64,000 bases of DNA from Streptomyces sp. JHA26 (GTDB lineage: Bacteria > Actinomycetota > Actinomycetes > Streptomycetales > Streptomycetaceae). Position numbers and translations under genes: made by a program. Shown in pieces: positions 1 through 8,977 of this stretch. Location: contig NZ_BDJC01000013.1 of assembly GCF_002005565.1 (NCBI RefSeq), forward strand, positions 79,702-143,701. The letters are read 5' to 3'. Under the pieces are notes generated by a model. That model saw nothing but the letters and a program-made list of their open reading frames with translations, was not told where the DNA came from and ran no database searches. Every line of letters begins with the position of its first letter. Position 1 is the stretch's first letter.

Positions 1-657
1 CTCGCGGGGGACGTGCGTCCGCCCGGGTTCACGATGGTGGTCCCGTTCGTGGACCGGCTGCACAAGGTGAACATGCAGATCGTCACGCTGCCGGTGCCCG
101 CGCAGGAGGGCATCACCCGCGACAACGTGACCGTGCGGGTCGACGCCGTCGTCTACTTCAAGGTGGTCGACGCGGCCAACGCCCTCGTCAAGGTCGAGGA
201 CTACCGGTTCGCCGTCTCCCAGATGGCGCAGACCTCGCTGCGGTCCATCATCGGCAAGAGCGAGCTGGACGACCTGCTCTCCGACCGGGAGAAGCTCAAC
301 CAGGGCCTGGAGCTGATGATCGACAGCCCGGCGGTCGGCTGGGGCGTGCAGATCGACCGGGTCGAGATCAAGGACGTCTCCCTGCCGGACACCATGAAGC
401 GCTCCATGGCGCGGCAGGCCGAGGCCGACCGGGAGCGGCGGGCCCGGATCATCAACGCCGACGCCGAGCTCCAGGCGTCGAGGAAGCTCGCCGAGGCGGC
501 GGAGCAGATGTCCGAGCAGCCCGCCGCCCTGCAGCTGCGCCTGCTGCAGACCGTGGTCGCGGTGGCCGCGGAGAAGAACTCGACGCTGGTCCTGCCCTTC
601 CCGGTGGAGCTGCTGCGGTTCCTGGAGAAGGCCCAGGAGCGGCCCGTGGAACGGTGA
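1..657 (+). CDS. SPFH/Band 7 (slipin/stomatin-like) protein, 5' end outside window
   Basis: The reading frame is open from base 1 to a TGA at 655-657, so only the start is missing; slipins usually begin with a short membrane anchor that would lie upstream. The visible part opens with PFVDRLHKV, typical of prokaryotic slipins, followed by the conserved Band 7 core (ITRDNVTVRVDAVVYFKV) and a charged, Ala/Glu-rich helical segment (EADRERRARI) normal for this family. Slipins are membrane-bound scaffold proteins that oligomerise on the cytoplasmic face; the precise role here is unknown. No NfeD partner is visible downstream. Family assignment is confident, function is not. Confidence 0.9.
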   Translation, partial: LAGDVRPPGFTMVVPFVDRLHKVNMQIVTLPVPAQEGITRDNVTVRVDAVVYFKVVDAANALVKVEDYRFAVSQMAQTSLRSIIGKSELDDLLSDREKLNQGLELMIDSPAVGWGVQIDRVEIKDVSLPDTMKRSMARQAEADRERRARIINADAELQASRKLAEAAEQMSEQPAALQLRLLQTVVAVAAEKNSTLVLPFPVELLRFLEKAQERPVER

Positions 658-756
658 CGACCGGTGACACGTGGGACACGCGTGGTTCCCGGGACTCCCG
701 GCAGGTGATAGACACGGCGGGGTCACAGTCCTGTCCGCCAGCAGGAAGGTTGCCCC

Positions 757-2124
757 ATGTCCGCAACACGACGTCAGGTGCTCGCCCGCTCCGGTGCGCT
801 CGGAGCCGGCATCGCCTTCACCGGAGCCCTCTCCGAACTCTTCGCGGGCACCGCCGCCGCACAGCCCCCGGGCCACTGCGGGTACGGCCCCCTGGTCCCG
901 GACCCCGACGGCCTGCTCGACCTGCCGAAAGGTTTCCGCTACCGGGTCCTGTCCCGTGAGGGCGACCAGTTGCGCTCCGGAGAGGGGCCGGTCCCGTCCA
1001 ACCACGACGGCATGTCCGCCTTCCCGGGCCGGCACGGCCGCACCCACCTGGTCCGCAACCACGAGAACCGCGCCAACGGCAGGGTCCCGGTGCCCACGGT
1101 GGAGGGCCTGACCTACGACCCGGCGGGCAAGGGCGGGTGTACGGCGCTGACCCTGGACTCCCGCAACCGCGTCCTGTCCGAGCGGGTGGCGATCGCCGGT
1201 ACGGCCGTCAACTGCGCGGGCGGCCCCACCCCCTGGCACACCTGGCTGACCTGCGAGGAGACCGAGGACAAGGCGGGCACCAGCGGCTACACCAAGGACC
1301 ACGGCTTCATCTTCGAGGTCGACCCGGTCGACCCGCACCGCACCGGCGCGGTGCCGCTGACCGCGATGGGCCGCTTCCAGCACGAGGCGATCGCCGTGGA
1401 CCCGAAGCGGGGCGTCGTGTACGAGACGGAGGACGCCTTCGAGCGGCCCTTCGGGCTCTTCTACCGCTTCCTGCCCGAGAAGCCGCTGGGCGGCACGGGC
1501 TCGCTGCGCGCGGGCGGCAGGCTCCAGGCGATGCGCGTGCCCGGCGTGCCCGACCTGTCCTCGATCCAGGAGACGGGCGCCGAGTTCGACGGCATCGAGT
1601 GGGTCGACGTACCCGACCCGCTGGCCGCCACGACGCCGATCCGCCACCAGGACTTCGGCCGGGGCGGCATCACCCACGCGCAGAAGCTGGAGGGCTGCTA
1701 CTGGGGCGGGCGCTGCGTGTACTTCGTGTCGTCCTTCGCCCACAGCTCCGAGGGTTCGGCGGCCGACCACTACGGCCAGATCTGGCGGTACGACCCGGAC
1801 CGGCGCCGCCTGACCCTGGTGATCGTCTTCGGCCCGGACACCGACGTCCAGCTGCCCGGCGAGTCCCCGGACAACATCTGCCTGGCGCCGAGCGGCGGCC
1901 TCATGGTCTGCGAGGACGGCAACGGCGCCCAGCACGTCTTCGGGGTGACGCGCAAGGGCGAGGTGTACGCGATGGCCCGCGGCCGGCAGAACATCGGCAC
2001 GGCCGAGGAGCCCGAGTGGGGCGAGTTCGCCGGGGTCACGTTCTCGCCCGACGGCGACACCATGTACGTCAACTGCTACACCCCGGGAACGACCTTCGCG
2101 GTGACCGGCCCCTGGCGCGGGTGA
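757..2124 (+). CDS. PhoX-family (DUF839) secreted phosphatase-like protein, Tat substrate
   Basis: A 455-residue protein starting at ATG 757 with a purine-rich site (AGGAAGG) about 8 bases upstream. The N-terminus carries a twin-arginine signal (TRRQVLARSG, then an Ala-rich stretch to about residue 35), so it is exported folded. The rest matches the PhoX/DUF839 beta-propeller family: HLVRNHENR near residue 90, WLTCEET near 165 and the SPDNICLAPSGGLMVCEDG segment near 370. Characterised PhoX enzymes are Ca/Fe-dependent alkaline phosphatases that release phosphate outside the cell. No PHO box was recognised upstream. It appears monocistronic. Substrate is inferred from family only. Confidence 0.85.
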   Translation: MSATRRQVLARSGALGAGIAFTGALSELFAGTAAAQPPGHCGYGPLVPDPDGLLDLPKGFRYRVLSREGDQLRSGEGPVPSNHDGMSAFPGRHGRTHLVRNHENRANGRVPVPTVEGLTYDPAGKGGCTALTLDSRNRVLSERVAIAGTAVNCAGGPTPWHTWLTCEETEDKAGTSGYTKDHGFIFEVDPVDPHRTGAVPLTAMGRFQHEAIAVDPKRGVVYETEDAFERPFGLFYRFLPEKPLGGTGSLRAGGRLQAMRVPGVPDLSSIQETGAEFDGIEWVDVPDPLAATTPIRHQDFGRGGITHAQKLEGCYWGGRCVYFVSSFAHSSEGSAADHYGQIWRYDPDRRRLTLVIVFGPDTDVQLPGESPDNICLAPSGGLMVCEDGNGAQHVFGVTRKGEVYAMARGRQNIGTAEEPEWGEFAGVTFSPDGDTMYVNCYTPGTTFAVTGPWRG

Positions 2125-2368
2125 GAGCGGTGTGAACGGGGGTGCCCGGCGCCGCATGACGGAGGACGTACAGGTCAGCGGCTCGTACTGGCCGGAAACG
2201 GCGCCGGGTGCCCCTCGTTCGCCCCTGACGGCACGGTGCTCCAGGGTTCGGCGACCACACCGCTGGAGCAGCGGGACATCCGACCCGCCTGGCCCGGGAG
2301 GGTGACCCCTCGGGCACGACACGACACATAGTCATACAAACCGAACAACACACTCATACGTTCGTGCG

Positions 2369-3250
2369 GTGACCATTTCCGTACACCGCGCCACCGCCCT
2401 GTGCGCCGTCGCCGCCGCCTCCGTCGTCCTCGCCGCCTGCGGGACGACCGAATCCCGGCGGGCCCCCCACCCGGCACCGCCCGCCTCCTCCGCCGGCCCC
2501 TCGAAGGCCGTCCCCTCGAAGGCCGCCCCCTCCCGGCCGCCCGTCCTCGCGCCGGGGCCGGCGGGCCTCACCCCCGTCTTCGAGCACGGCCCGCGCACCG
2601 ACGGCAGGACCGTCGCCCTCACCTTCGACGCCGACATGACCGCGGACGAGGGGCCCCGGGCGGCGGCGGGCGAACGGTTCGACAACCCCGGGCTGATCGC
2701 GACCCTGCGGAAGCTGAAGGTGCCGGCCACGGTGTTCATGACCGGACGATGGGCCGAGGAGTACCCGGACGAGGCCCGCTCCCTCGGCCGGGACCCGCAG
2801 TTCGAGATCGCCAACCACTCCTACAGCCACTACGCCTACACCGACGACTGCTACGGCCTGCCGACCGTGCCCCGGGAGCGGATGCGGTCGGACCTGGAGC
2901 GGGCGTACACGGCGTTCGCGAAGGCCGGGGTGCCGGACCCGATGCCCTACTTCCGTTTCCCCGGCGGCTGTTACGACAGGACGGCCCTGGAGGAACTGGC
3001 CCCCGCGGGCGTCACGGCCGTGCAGTGGGACGTGGTGAGCGGGGACGCGTTCGCCACGGACGCCGACGCGGTGGCCCGGCAGGTGCTGGACGGCGTACGG
3101 CCCGGTTCGGTGGTCGTCATGCACTGCACCCGCAGCGCCGCCCCGGTGACCGAGCGGGCGGTGCGCGCGGTCGTGCCCGAACTGCGCGAGCGGGGCTACC
3201 GCTTCGTGAAGGTGTCCGAGCTGATCGGCGCAGCGAACGGACGGCGCTGA
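2369..3250 (+). CDS. Polysaccharide deacetylase (NodB domain) lipoprotein
   Basis: A 293-residue lipoprotein: signal peptide with lipobox LAAC (Cys at about residue 23), a Pro/Ser/Ala linker, then a NodB catalytic domain. The NodB motifs are present in order: TFDAD (motif 1, first metal Asp), NHSYSH (motif 2, metal His pair), RFPGG (motif 3), WDVVSGD (motif 4) and VVMHC (motif 5). It probably de-N-acetylates or de-O-acetylates a cell-wall or extracellular polysaccharide, anchored outside the membrane. The GTG start at 2369 has no evident ribosome site; a TACGTT hexamer at 2357-2362 sits where a -10 box would be for a leaderless mRNA starting at the GTG, which is suggestive only. Confidence 0.88.
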   Translation: MTISVHRATALCAVAAASVVLAACGTTESRRAPHPAPPASSAGPSKAVPSKAAPSRPPVLAPGPAGLTPVFEHGPRTDGRTVALTFDADMTADEGPRAAAGERFDNPGLIATLRKLKVPATVFMTGRWAEEYPDEARSLGRDPQFEIANHSYSHYAYTDDCYGLPTVPRERMRSDLERAYTAFAKAGVPDPMPYFRFPGGCYDRTALEELAPAGVTAVQWDVVSGDAFATDADAVARQVLDGVRPGSVVVMHCTRSAAPVTERAVRAVVPELRERGYRFVKVSELIGAANGRR

Positions 3251-3268
3251 CCGTCCTACGCTGGAGGC

Positions 3269-3451
3269 ATGAGCAGCGACGAGGATCCCTGTCCGACCGA
3301 CGCGCCCCGCCCGCCCCGGGCCGGCGGACCGCCGTACGCCGAGTGCGTGCTGTGCCGGGAGCCGACGGAGTACCCGGAGTCGTACAAGGGGGTCACCCTG
3401 TGCCCCCGGTGCGAGTGGCAGGAGGCCCAGCGGACCGCCTGCTCGGGGTGA
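3269..3451 (+). CDS. Small zinc-ribbon-like protein (60 aa)
   Basis: A 60-residue ORF starting at ATG 3269 behind a good ribosome site (TGGAGG at 3262-3267), 18 bases after the deacetylase gene. It has a Pro-rich N-terminus and two CxxC pairs (CVLC and CPRC) spaced about 20 residues apart, the layout of a small zinc ribbon. Function unknown. The start and the cysteine pattern argue that it is a real gene and not a chance frame, but no family name was recognised. Confidence 0.6.
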   Translation: MSSDEDPCPTDAPRPPRAGGPPYAECVLCREPTEYPESYKGVTLCPRCEWQEAQRTACSG

Positions 3452-3479
3452 CCGGCGGGCGGGTTGGCAGACTGGGGGC

Positions 3480-4199
3480 GTGAGCAATGAGCCGACGACG
3501 CCCGTCCCCGACAGTCCCTTCCGCACCGAGCCCGGCGACCGCGACCTCGCGCCGCAGTTCGTCCTGCCGCTGGTCGTCCGCATCGAGCGGGCGGCGCCAC
3601 CGGCCCGTACGGACGCCCTGGAGACCGCGGCGCGCACGGTGCTGGTGATGCTCGGCGACGAGCGCTCGACCGGCGACGGCGCGTGGGCGCGGGCGATGCG
3701 CGACTGGCAGGACGCCCGCATCCGCAAGGTGGTGCGGCGGGCGCGGGGCGCCGAGTGGCGGCGGGCCGAGGCGCTGCCGGGCATCACGGTGTCCGGGAAG
3801 ACGGCCGAGGTGCGGGTCTTCCCGCCGGTCCCGCTGGACGGCTGGCCGAAGGACCTGGCCCGCCTCCAGGTCTCCGGCACCGACCTCGACGACCCGGAGC
3901 CCCCGGCCGACGCCGACCCGTCGGCCCCCGTCCTGTGGCTGAACCCCGGCCTGGACATGTCGGCCGGCAAGGCGATGGCCCAGGTCGGCCACGGCGCCCA
4001 GCTCGCCTGGTGGGAGCTGTCCGACGGCGAGCGGGCCGCCTGGCGCGACGCGGGCTTCCCGCTGGCGGTGCGCACCGCGGACCCGGCCCGCTGGGACGGC
4101 CTCACCACCAGCGGCCTGCCGGTGGTCCGCGACGCCGGGTTCACGGAGATCGCGCCGGGCTCGTGCACGGTGGTGGCGGACCATCCGGCGCTGCGGTAG
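3480..4199 (+). CDS. Peptidyl-tRNA hydrolase PTH2-like protein
   Basis: A 239-residue protein starting at GTG 3480. The C-terminal half resembles the PTH2/Bit1 fold: [17 protein letters not shown] near residue 160 corresponds to the conserved Lys/Gln/His helix of PTH2, and [17 protein letters not shown] near 215 matches the conserved TDAG-x-TEVAPGT strand. PTH2 enzymes recycle peptidyl-tRNA; actinobacteria also have the usual Pth, so this would be a second, archaeal-type enzyme or a divergent relative. The first 150 residues are a lineage-specific extension. The family call is good; activity is unproven. Confidence 0.7.
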   Translation: MSNEPTTPVPDSPFRTEPGDRDLAPQFVLPLVVRIERAAPPARTDALETAARTVLVMLGDERSTGDGAWARAMRDWQDARIRKVVRRARGAEWRRAEALPGITVSGKTAEVRVFPPVPLDGWPKDLARLQVSGTDLDDPEPPADADPSAPVLWLNPGLDMSAGKAMAQVGHGAQLAWWELSDGERAAWRDAGFPLAVRTADPARWDGLTTSGLPVVRDAGFTEIAPGSCTVVADHPALR

Positions 4200-4282
4200 G
4201 GCGGTCGCCGGGGGCCGCGAACCTCAGATGTTGCTCTGAACATGCCCACCCCGGGGTTGGGGCCGGACGCCCCGGGCCATAC

Positions 4283-4301
4283 CCCCGTCGAACCGACGGG
4301 G
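4283..4301 (+). promoter_or_regulatory. Hairpin overlapping the ribosome site of the DUF692 gene
   Basis: CCCCGTCG (4283-4290) and CGACGGGG (4294-4301) form a perfect 8-bp stem with a 3-base loop. The right arm runs into the GGGGAGGG ribosome site (4298-4305) that serves the ATG at 4313. In the mRNA the stem would hide part of the Shine-Dalgarno sequence. Regulatory meaning is inferred. Confidence 0.4.
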
Positions 4302-4312
4302 AGGGACGGACC

Positions 4313-5710
4313 ATGGAGCGACTGGGAACCGGCATCGGATGGCGGCCGGAGATCGCGGACGTCGTGGAGCGGATGCCCGGCATCGACTGGGTCGAGGCCG
4401 TGGCCGAGAACCTCTGCCCCGGGCACCTGCCGGAATCCCTGCTGCGGCTGCGCGAGCGCGGCGTCACCGTCGTGCCGCACGGCGTCTCGCTCGGCCTCGG
4501 CGGCGCCGAGCGGCCCGACGCGGGCAGGCTGGCGGCGCTGGCCGAACGGGCCCGGGTGCTGGACTCGCCGCTGGTCACCGAGCACATCGCGTTCGTCCGG
4601 GCGGGCGGGCCGCTGTCCGCCTCCCCGCGCCTGGAGGCGGGGCACCTGCTGCCCGTGCCGCGCACCCGCGACGCCCTCGACGTGCTGTGCGAGAACGTGC
4701 GCGTCGCCCAGGACGCGCTGCCCGTGCCGCTCGCCGTGGAGAACATCGCCGCGCTGATCTCCTGGCCCGGCGAGGAGATGACGGAGGGACAGTTCCTGTA
4801 CGAGCTGGTCGAACGGACCGGCGTACGGCTGCTGATCGACGTGGCGAACCTGTACACCAACCACGTCAACCGCGGCGAGGACCCCGCCGAGGCGCTGCGC
4901 GAACTGCCCGTGGAGGCCATCGCCTACGTCCACGTCGCGGGCGGCTTCGAGCGCGACGGCGTCTGGCACGACAGCCACGCCCACCCCGTGCCGCAACCGG
5001 TGCTGGACATCCTGACCGACCTCGCCTCGCGCGTCGCACCGCCCGGGGTGCTGCTGGAGCGCGACGAGAACTTCCCCGAGGGCGCCGAGCTGGAGGACGA
5101 GGTGGAGGCGATCCGGGCGGCGGTGGACAAGGGGCGGGCGTCCGGCACGGTTCCCACCGGCCCCGCGCCCGCGCCGCGCGGGGAGGAGGACCCCGCCGTC
5201 CCCGACGCCGTGCGCCAGCGCCTCGCCCTCGCGCAGACCGCGCTGCTGTCCTCCCTCGTCGCCGGCACGCCCGTGCCCGAGGGGTTCGACCGGGCGCGGC
5301 TCGCCGTGCAGGCGCGGGCGCTCGCCGGGAAGCGGGCGGACGTGGTCGCGAAGGTCGCGCCGGAACTGCCGGTGATCCTCGGTGCGGAGTACCGGCCCGC
5401 CTTCCTCGCGTACGCCCAGGGGCATCCGATGACCGCCGGGTACCGGCGGGACGCGCTGGAGTTCGCCGGAGGGCTGCTGCGGGACGGCCGGCCCCGGGAC
5501 GCCGTCGCGCGGCGGGAGTTGCGGACGTGGTGGCTGGAGCGGTCGGGACCGGTGCCGCGACCGGACCGGCCCGGGGCCCGGTGGGCCCGCGCGACCCGGC
5601 GGGTGCTGCTGCGCCGCCGGGCGGAACCCGGACGCGGAACGTCACGCACCGGCCACACCACGTCCCGGAATGTGAAAAGGGCATGGCGCCGGCGTGATCC
5701 CCTGACATAG
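4313..5710 (+). CDS. DUF692/MNIO family iron oxygenase with C-terminal partner-like domain
   Basis: A 465-residue protein; ATG 4313 follows GGGAGG. Residues 1-280 are the DUF692 (UPF0276) TIM barrel: GIGWRPEI at the start, ENLC near 27, HGVSLGLGG near 56, TEHIAFV near 84, the metal-site region ENIAALISW near 143, DVANLYTN near 175 and [10 protein letters not shown] with DSHAHPV near 205-220. Characterised relatives (MbnB, TglH, ChrH) are multinuclear non-heme iron oxygenases that modify cysteines in ribosomal peptides. Residues 300-465 are an extra domain resembling the DUF2063/MbnC-like partner that elsewhere is a separate protein. From memory this is the counterpart of the S. coelicolor protein UPF0276 SCO6045. 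The gene lies 9 bases upstream of a TIGR04222 membrane protein. Its substrate is unknown. Confidence 0.85.
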   Translation: MERLGTGIGWRPEIADVVERMPGIDWVEAVAENLCPGHLPESLLRLRERGVTVVPHGVSLGLGGAERPDAGRLAALAERARVLDSPLVTEHIAFVRAGGPLSASPRLEAGHLLPVPRTRDALDVLCENVRVAQDALPVPLAVENIAALISWPGEEMTEGQFLYELVERTGVRLLIDVANLYTNHVNRGEDPAEALRELPVEAIAYVHVAGGFERDGVWHDSHAHPVPQPVLDILTDLASRVAPPGVLLERDENFPEGAELEDEVEAIRAAVDKGRASGTVPTGPAPAPRGEEDPAVPDAVRQRLALAQTALLSSLVAGTPVPEGFDRARLAVQARALAGKRADVVAKVAPELPVILGAEYRPAFLAYAQGHPMTAGYRRDALEFAGGLLRDGRPRDAVARRELRTWWLERSGPVPRPDRPGARWARATRRVLLRRRAEPGRGTSRTGHTTSRNVKRAWRRRDPLT

Positions 5711-5719
5711 AAGTACGGC

Positions 5720-6514
5720 ATGTTCTGGGTTCTTCTCCTGCTGCCGGCCTGGATCGTCGCGGGCCTGGCGTGCACCCGGCTGTGCCTGGCCGCCGTGCGC
5801 GCGGCCGACGCCGACACCGGGACCGGGGACCGTGCGCACGCCCTGACCCTGTACGAGGCGGCGTTCCTGTCCGGCGGCCCCCGGCGGGTCGCCGACCTGA
5901 CGCTGGTGTCCATGGCCCGCCGGCGTCGCCTGCTGCTCGCGCACACCGGCTGGGTGACGGTCGTCGATCCGCGCGGCCGGGACGAGATGGAACGGTCGGT
6001 CATCGGGGCCATAGGGCCGCAGGGGCAGTCCCGGATAGCGCCGGTGCGGGCCGCCGCCGCCACCGCCGACGCGGTACGGGCCCTGGCGGACCGGCTGGTC
6101 GGCGCGGGCCTCGCCGTGCCGGACGGGACCCGCAGCATCGCGGCCGGGGTCCGGCGGGTGCGGCTCGCCGCGCTCACCGTGTGCGCGCTGGGCGCCGCCG
6201 CGCTGGCGCTGCCCGTACCGGCGGACGTGCCGCGCCACCTGATCGCCCTGTGGTTCGCGCTGCCGCTCGTCCTGACCCTGGGCTCCCTGGCGATCGCGCG
6301 GATGGAGGTCCACCCGTACGCGCGCTGGGCCTCGCCGGCGGGACAGCGGCTGCTCGGCACGCTCGCCCGGGAGGCCGGCGGCACGGCGGACGAGCGCACG
6401 TACCTCACGTCCGTCGCGGTGCACGGCGTCCACGCCATCGGCGAACCGGACCTGCGGGCGGCCTTCGCGCACCGGGAGGAGTACCTCGGGGAGCACCGCG
6501 CGCGGCAGGGCTGA
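5720..6514 (+). CDS. TIGR04222-type membrane protein paired with the DUF692 enzyme
   Basis: A 264-residue protein starting at ATG 5720, 9 bases after the DUF692 stop, so probably co-transcribed. It has an N-terminal membrane segment (residues 1-25), a soluble stretch with the conserved LYEAAFLSGGPRRVAD and RRRLLLAHTGWV signatures of the TIGR04222 family, and two further hydrophobic segments around 155-170 and 175-195. Many family members end in a Gly/Cys-rich low-complexity tail; this one stops after a charged tail with no Cys. TIGR04222 proteins commonly sit beside DUF692 genes in Streptomyces (family knowledge), so it may be a substrate-presenting or anchoring partner. Role unknown. Confidence 0.75.
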   Translation: MFWVLLLLPAWIVAGLACTRLCLAAVRAADADTGTGDRAHALTLYEAAFLSGGPRRVADLTLVSMARRRRLLLAHTGWVTVVDPRGRDEMERSVIGAIGPQGQSRIAPVRAAAATADAVRALADRLVGAGLAVPDGTRSIAAGVRRVRLAALTVCALGAAALALPVPADVPRHLIALWFALPLVLTLGSLAIARMEVHPYARWASPAGQRLLGTLAREAGGTADERTYLTSVAVHGVHAIGEPDLRAAFAHREEYLGEHRARQG

Positions 6515-6635
6515 GCCGGACGCCCGGCACGGCGTACGGCGCACCCGGCGCCGACACCCGCGGGCGGTGCTTGCCCCGCCCGGTCGCCGGGCGAAACATC
6601 CCTTCCGTCACCGCCGTGCACCGAAGGGACGTCCG

Positions 6636-8234
6636 ATGCGAGCTGCCGCCCTCCTCCCGGCCGCCGGGTCCCTGCTGCTGAGCGCCCTCGCCGCCCCGGG
6701 ACAGACGGTCCCGGGGACGCCCGTGACCTCCGAGGCGCGCGGCACGGCCGTGGCCGCCGCGCGCGCCGCCGAGGCCGGCATCGCGTTCGGCCGGTGCCCG
6801 GGGGCGGAGGACCTGCCGGCCGCCCTGCGCTGCGGCACCGTCTCCGTCCCCCTCGACTACGCGCACCCCGACGGCGAGCAGATCACGCTCACCGTCAGCC
6901 GGATGCGGGCCACGCACGAGGACCCGCGCGGCGGCGGGCGCGGGGTGCCGGGGCAGGGCGCCCTGGTCCACCGGACGGGCGGGCCGGGCACCGGCTCGCT
7001 GTACGTCCCGCTCACCGGCCTGATGCCGCAGTGGAGGCGGATCGCGGCGGCGTACGACCTGATCGGCTACGCCCCGCGCGGCGTCGCCCCCTCCGCGCCG
7101 CTGTCCTGCCAGGACCCGAAGAGCTTCTTCGAGGGGCCGCGGCCCGCACCGGCCCACCCCTCCGACGCCTTCAAGAAGGAACGCGCCGCCGAGGCCGAGG
7201 CGTACGCGCGCGGCTGCCACGAGCGGGCGGGCGACGCGCTGCGCCACTACCGCTCCCTCGACGACGCCCGCGACCTGGACGTCGTACGGGCCGCGCTGGG
7301 CGAGCGGAAGCTCACCTTCATGGGTACGTCGTACGGCGCGTACCTCGGGGCGCTGTACGCGGAGCTGTTCCCCTCGCACGTGCGGCGGATGGTGTTCGAC
7401 TCGCCGGCGGACCCGGCTCCGGAACAGGTGGGGTACCGCAACGGCCTGGACCGCGCGGAGGCGTTCGAGGACCGCTGGAGGGACCTCAGGGAGTGGATCG
7501 CCGGGCACGACGACGTGTACGGGCTCGGCGGCACGCCGGGGCAGGTGCAGCGCAGCTACGACAGGGCGAGCGCGCGGCTCGCGCGGCGGCCCGCGGGCGG
7601 CACGGTGGGCCCGGCGCAGCTGCACGGGGCGTTCCTGAGGGCCGTGTACGACGACGTCTACTGGCCGTACCGCGCCGAGGCACTGTCGGCCTATCTGAAG
7701 GGGGACCCGCAGCCGCTGGTCGACCAGGCGGGGACGTACCCCGAGGAGGAGGCGGCCGAGGCGGAGAACGCGGACGCGGCCCGCACGGCCGTCGAGTGCA
7801 ACGACGCGCCCTGGCCGACGGAGTTCCGGGTGTGGGACCGGGACCACACGCGGCTCGCGCGCCGGGCGCCGTTCGCGGCGTGGGACGACGTGTGGGCGCA
7901 TCTGCCGTGCGCCTTCTGGCCGGCGCCCCGGCAGCGGCCGCTCGACGTGCGCACCGGGCCGGGCGAGCTGCCGCCGACGCTGGTGCTGGCCGCCGAACGG
8001 GACGCGGTCGCGCCGTACGACGGGGCGCTGGAGCTGCACCGGCGGCTGTCGGGCTCGGTGCTGGTGACCGAGCGGGGGGCCGGGACGCACGGCGTCGGGG
8101 GCGGCCCCGACGCCTGCGTCGACGGGCACCTGGAGGCGTACCTGCTGGAGGGACGCCTCCCGGCGCGGGACGCGTCCTGCCCCGGGAGACCGGAACCGGC
8201 ACCGCGGCGGACCGCGACGGCTCCGGCGGCCTGA
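6636..8234 (+). CDS. Secreted alpha/beta hydrolase (tripeptidyl aminopeptidase-like)
   Basis: A 532-residue protein. ATG 6636 was chosen because it follows GAAGGGA and opens a Sec signal peptide (MRAAALLPAAGSLLLSALA). The mature protein has the alpha/beta hydrolase nucleophile elbow GTSYG near residue 230 with ALYAELFP after it, an acid loop VLAAERDAV near 450 and a His segment GTHGVGG near 485, which matches the Streptomyces SlpD/SlpE/Tap family with a TAP-like C-terminal domain. The usual GGPG oxyanion motif appears as GGPGTGS near residue 115. It likely removes short peptides from the N-termini of secreted proteins; exact specificity is unknown. Confidence 0.85.
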   Translation: MRAAALLPAAGSLLLSALAAPGQTVPGTPVTSEARGTAVAAARAAEAGIAFGRCPGAEDLPAALRCGTVSVPLDYAHPDGEQITLTVSRMRATHEDPRGGGRGVPGQGALVHRTGGPGTGSLYVPLTGLMPQWRRIAAAYDLIGYAPRGVAPSAPLSCQDPKSFFEGPRPAPAHPSDAFKKERAAEAEAYARGCHERAGDALRHYRSLDDARDLDVVRAALGERKLTFMGTSYGAYLGALYAELFPSHVRRMVFDSPADPAPEQVGYRNGLDRAEAFEDRWRDLREWIAGHDDVYGLGGTPGQVQRSYDRASARLARRPAGGTVGPAQLHGAFLRAVYDDVYWPYRAEALSAYLKGDPQPLVDQAGTYPEEEAAEAENADAARTAVECNDAPWPTEFRVWDRDHTRLARRAPFAAWDDVWAHLPCAFWPAPRQRPLDVRTGPGELPPTLVLAAERDAVAPYDGALELHRRLSGSVLVTERGAGTHGVGGGPDACVDGHLEAYLLEGRLPARDASCPGRPEPAPRRTATAPAA

Positions 8235-8241
8235 AGCCGGG

Positions 8242-8973
8242 TCAGGCCAGCCCGGCCACCAGCTCCGCGACGTCCTTGCGGCGCCCCGTGTAGAACGGGA
8301 TCTCCTCGCGGACGTGCATGCGGGCCTCGGAGCCGCGCAGGTGGCGCATGAGGTCGACGATGCGGTGCAGCTCGTCGGCCTCGAAGGCGAGGATCCACTC
8401 GTAGTCGCCCAGCGAGAAGGAGGCGACCGTGTTGGCGCGCACGTCCGGGAACCCGCGGGCCATCTTGCCGTGGTCGGCGAGCATGCGGCGGCGGTCCTCG
8501 TCGGGCAGCAGGTACCAGTCGTACGAGCGCACGAACGGGTAGACGCTGACGTAGTCGCGCGGCGTCTCGTCGGCCAGGAACGCCGGGATGTGCGAGCGGT
8601 TGAACTCGGCGGGGCGGTGCAACGCCATGTTCGACCAGACCGGCTCCAGCGCGCGGCCGAGCTTCGTGCGGCGGAAGAGGTTGTACGCCTCCTGCAGCTG
8701 GTCCGCGGTCTCCGCGTGCCACCAGATCATCAGGTCGGCGTCGGCCCGCAGACCGGACAGGTCGTAGGTGCCGCGGATCGTCACGTCCTTCGCCGCGAGC
8801 TGGTCGAACAGCTCCTGGACCTCGTCGGCGTACCCGGCGCGGTCCTCGGGGAGGGCGTCCTTGAGCTTGAAGACGGACCAGAGGGTGTAGCGGATGACCT
8901 CGTTGAGGTCCTTGGCCAGCTTGCCCTTGTTGGGGATGCGCTCGGCCGCGGGGGTGGAGGCGTCGTCACTCAT
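8242..8973 (-). CDS. hemQ: Coproheme decarboxylase (chlorite-dismutase fold)
   Basis: A 243-residue protein; the ATG at 8971-8973 follows the cgoX stop by 4 bases, so the two are an operon. It belongs to the HemQ/ChdC branch of the chlorite dismutase family, the last enzyme of the coproporphyrin-dependent heme pathway of Gram-positive bacteria, turning coproheme III into heme b with peroxide. Visible features: the RSYDWYLL segment near 145 with the Tyr expected to form the catalytic radical, [10 protein letters not shown] near 160 with the proximal heme His, and a Phe/Tyr-rich end ([12 protein letters not shown]). Length is typical. Confidence 0.92.
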   Translation of the reverse strand: MSDDASTPAAERIPNKGKLAKDLNEVIRYTLWSVFKLKDALPEDRAGYADEVQELFDQLAAKDVTIRGTYDLSGLRADADLMIWWHAETADQLQEAYNLFRRTKLGRALEPVWSNMALHRPAEFNRSHIPAFLADETPRDYVSVYPFVRSYDWYLLPDEDRRRMLADHGKMARGFPDVRANTVASFSLGDYEWILAFEADELHRIVDLMRHLRGSEARMHVREEIPFYTGRRKDVAELVAGLA

Positions 8974-8977
8974 GGCC

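Noticed and set aside
2354..5425. Minus-strand open frame of 1023 codons across four plus-strand genes
   Set aside because: Spans unrelated plus-strand genes with recognised domains; amino-acid composition is that of a GC shadow.
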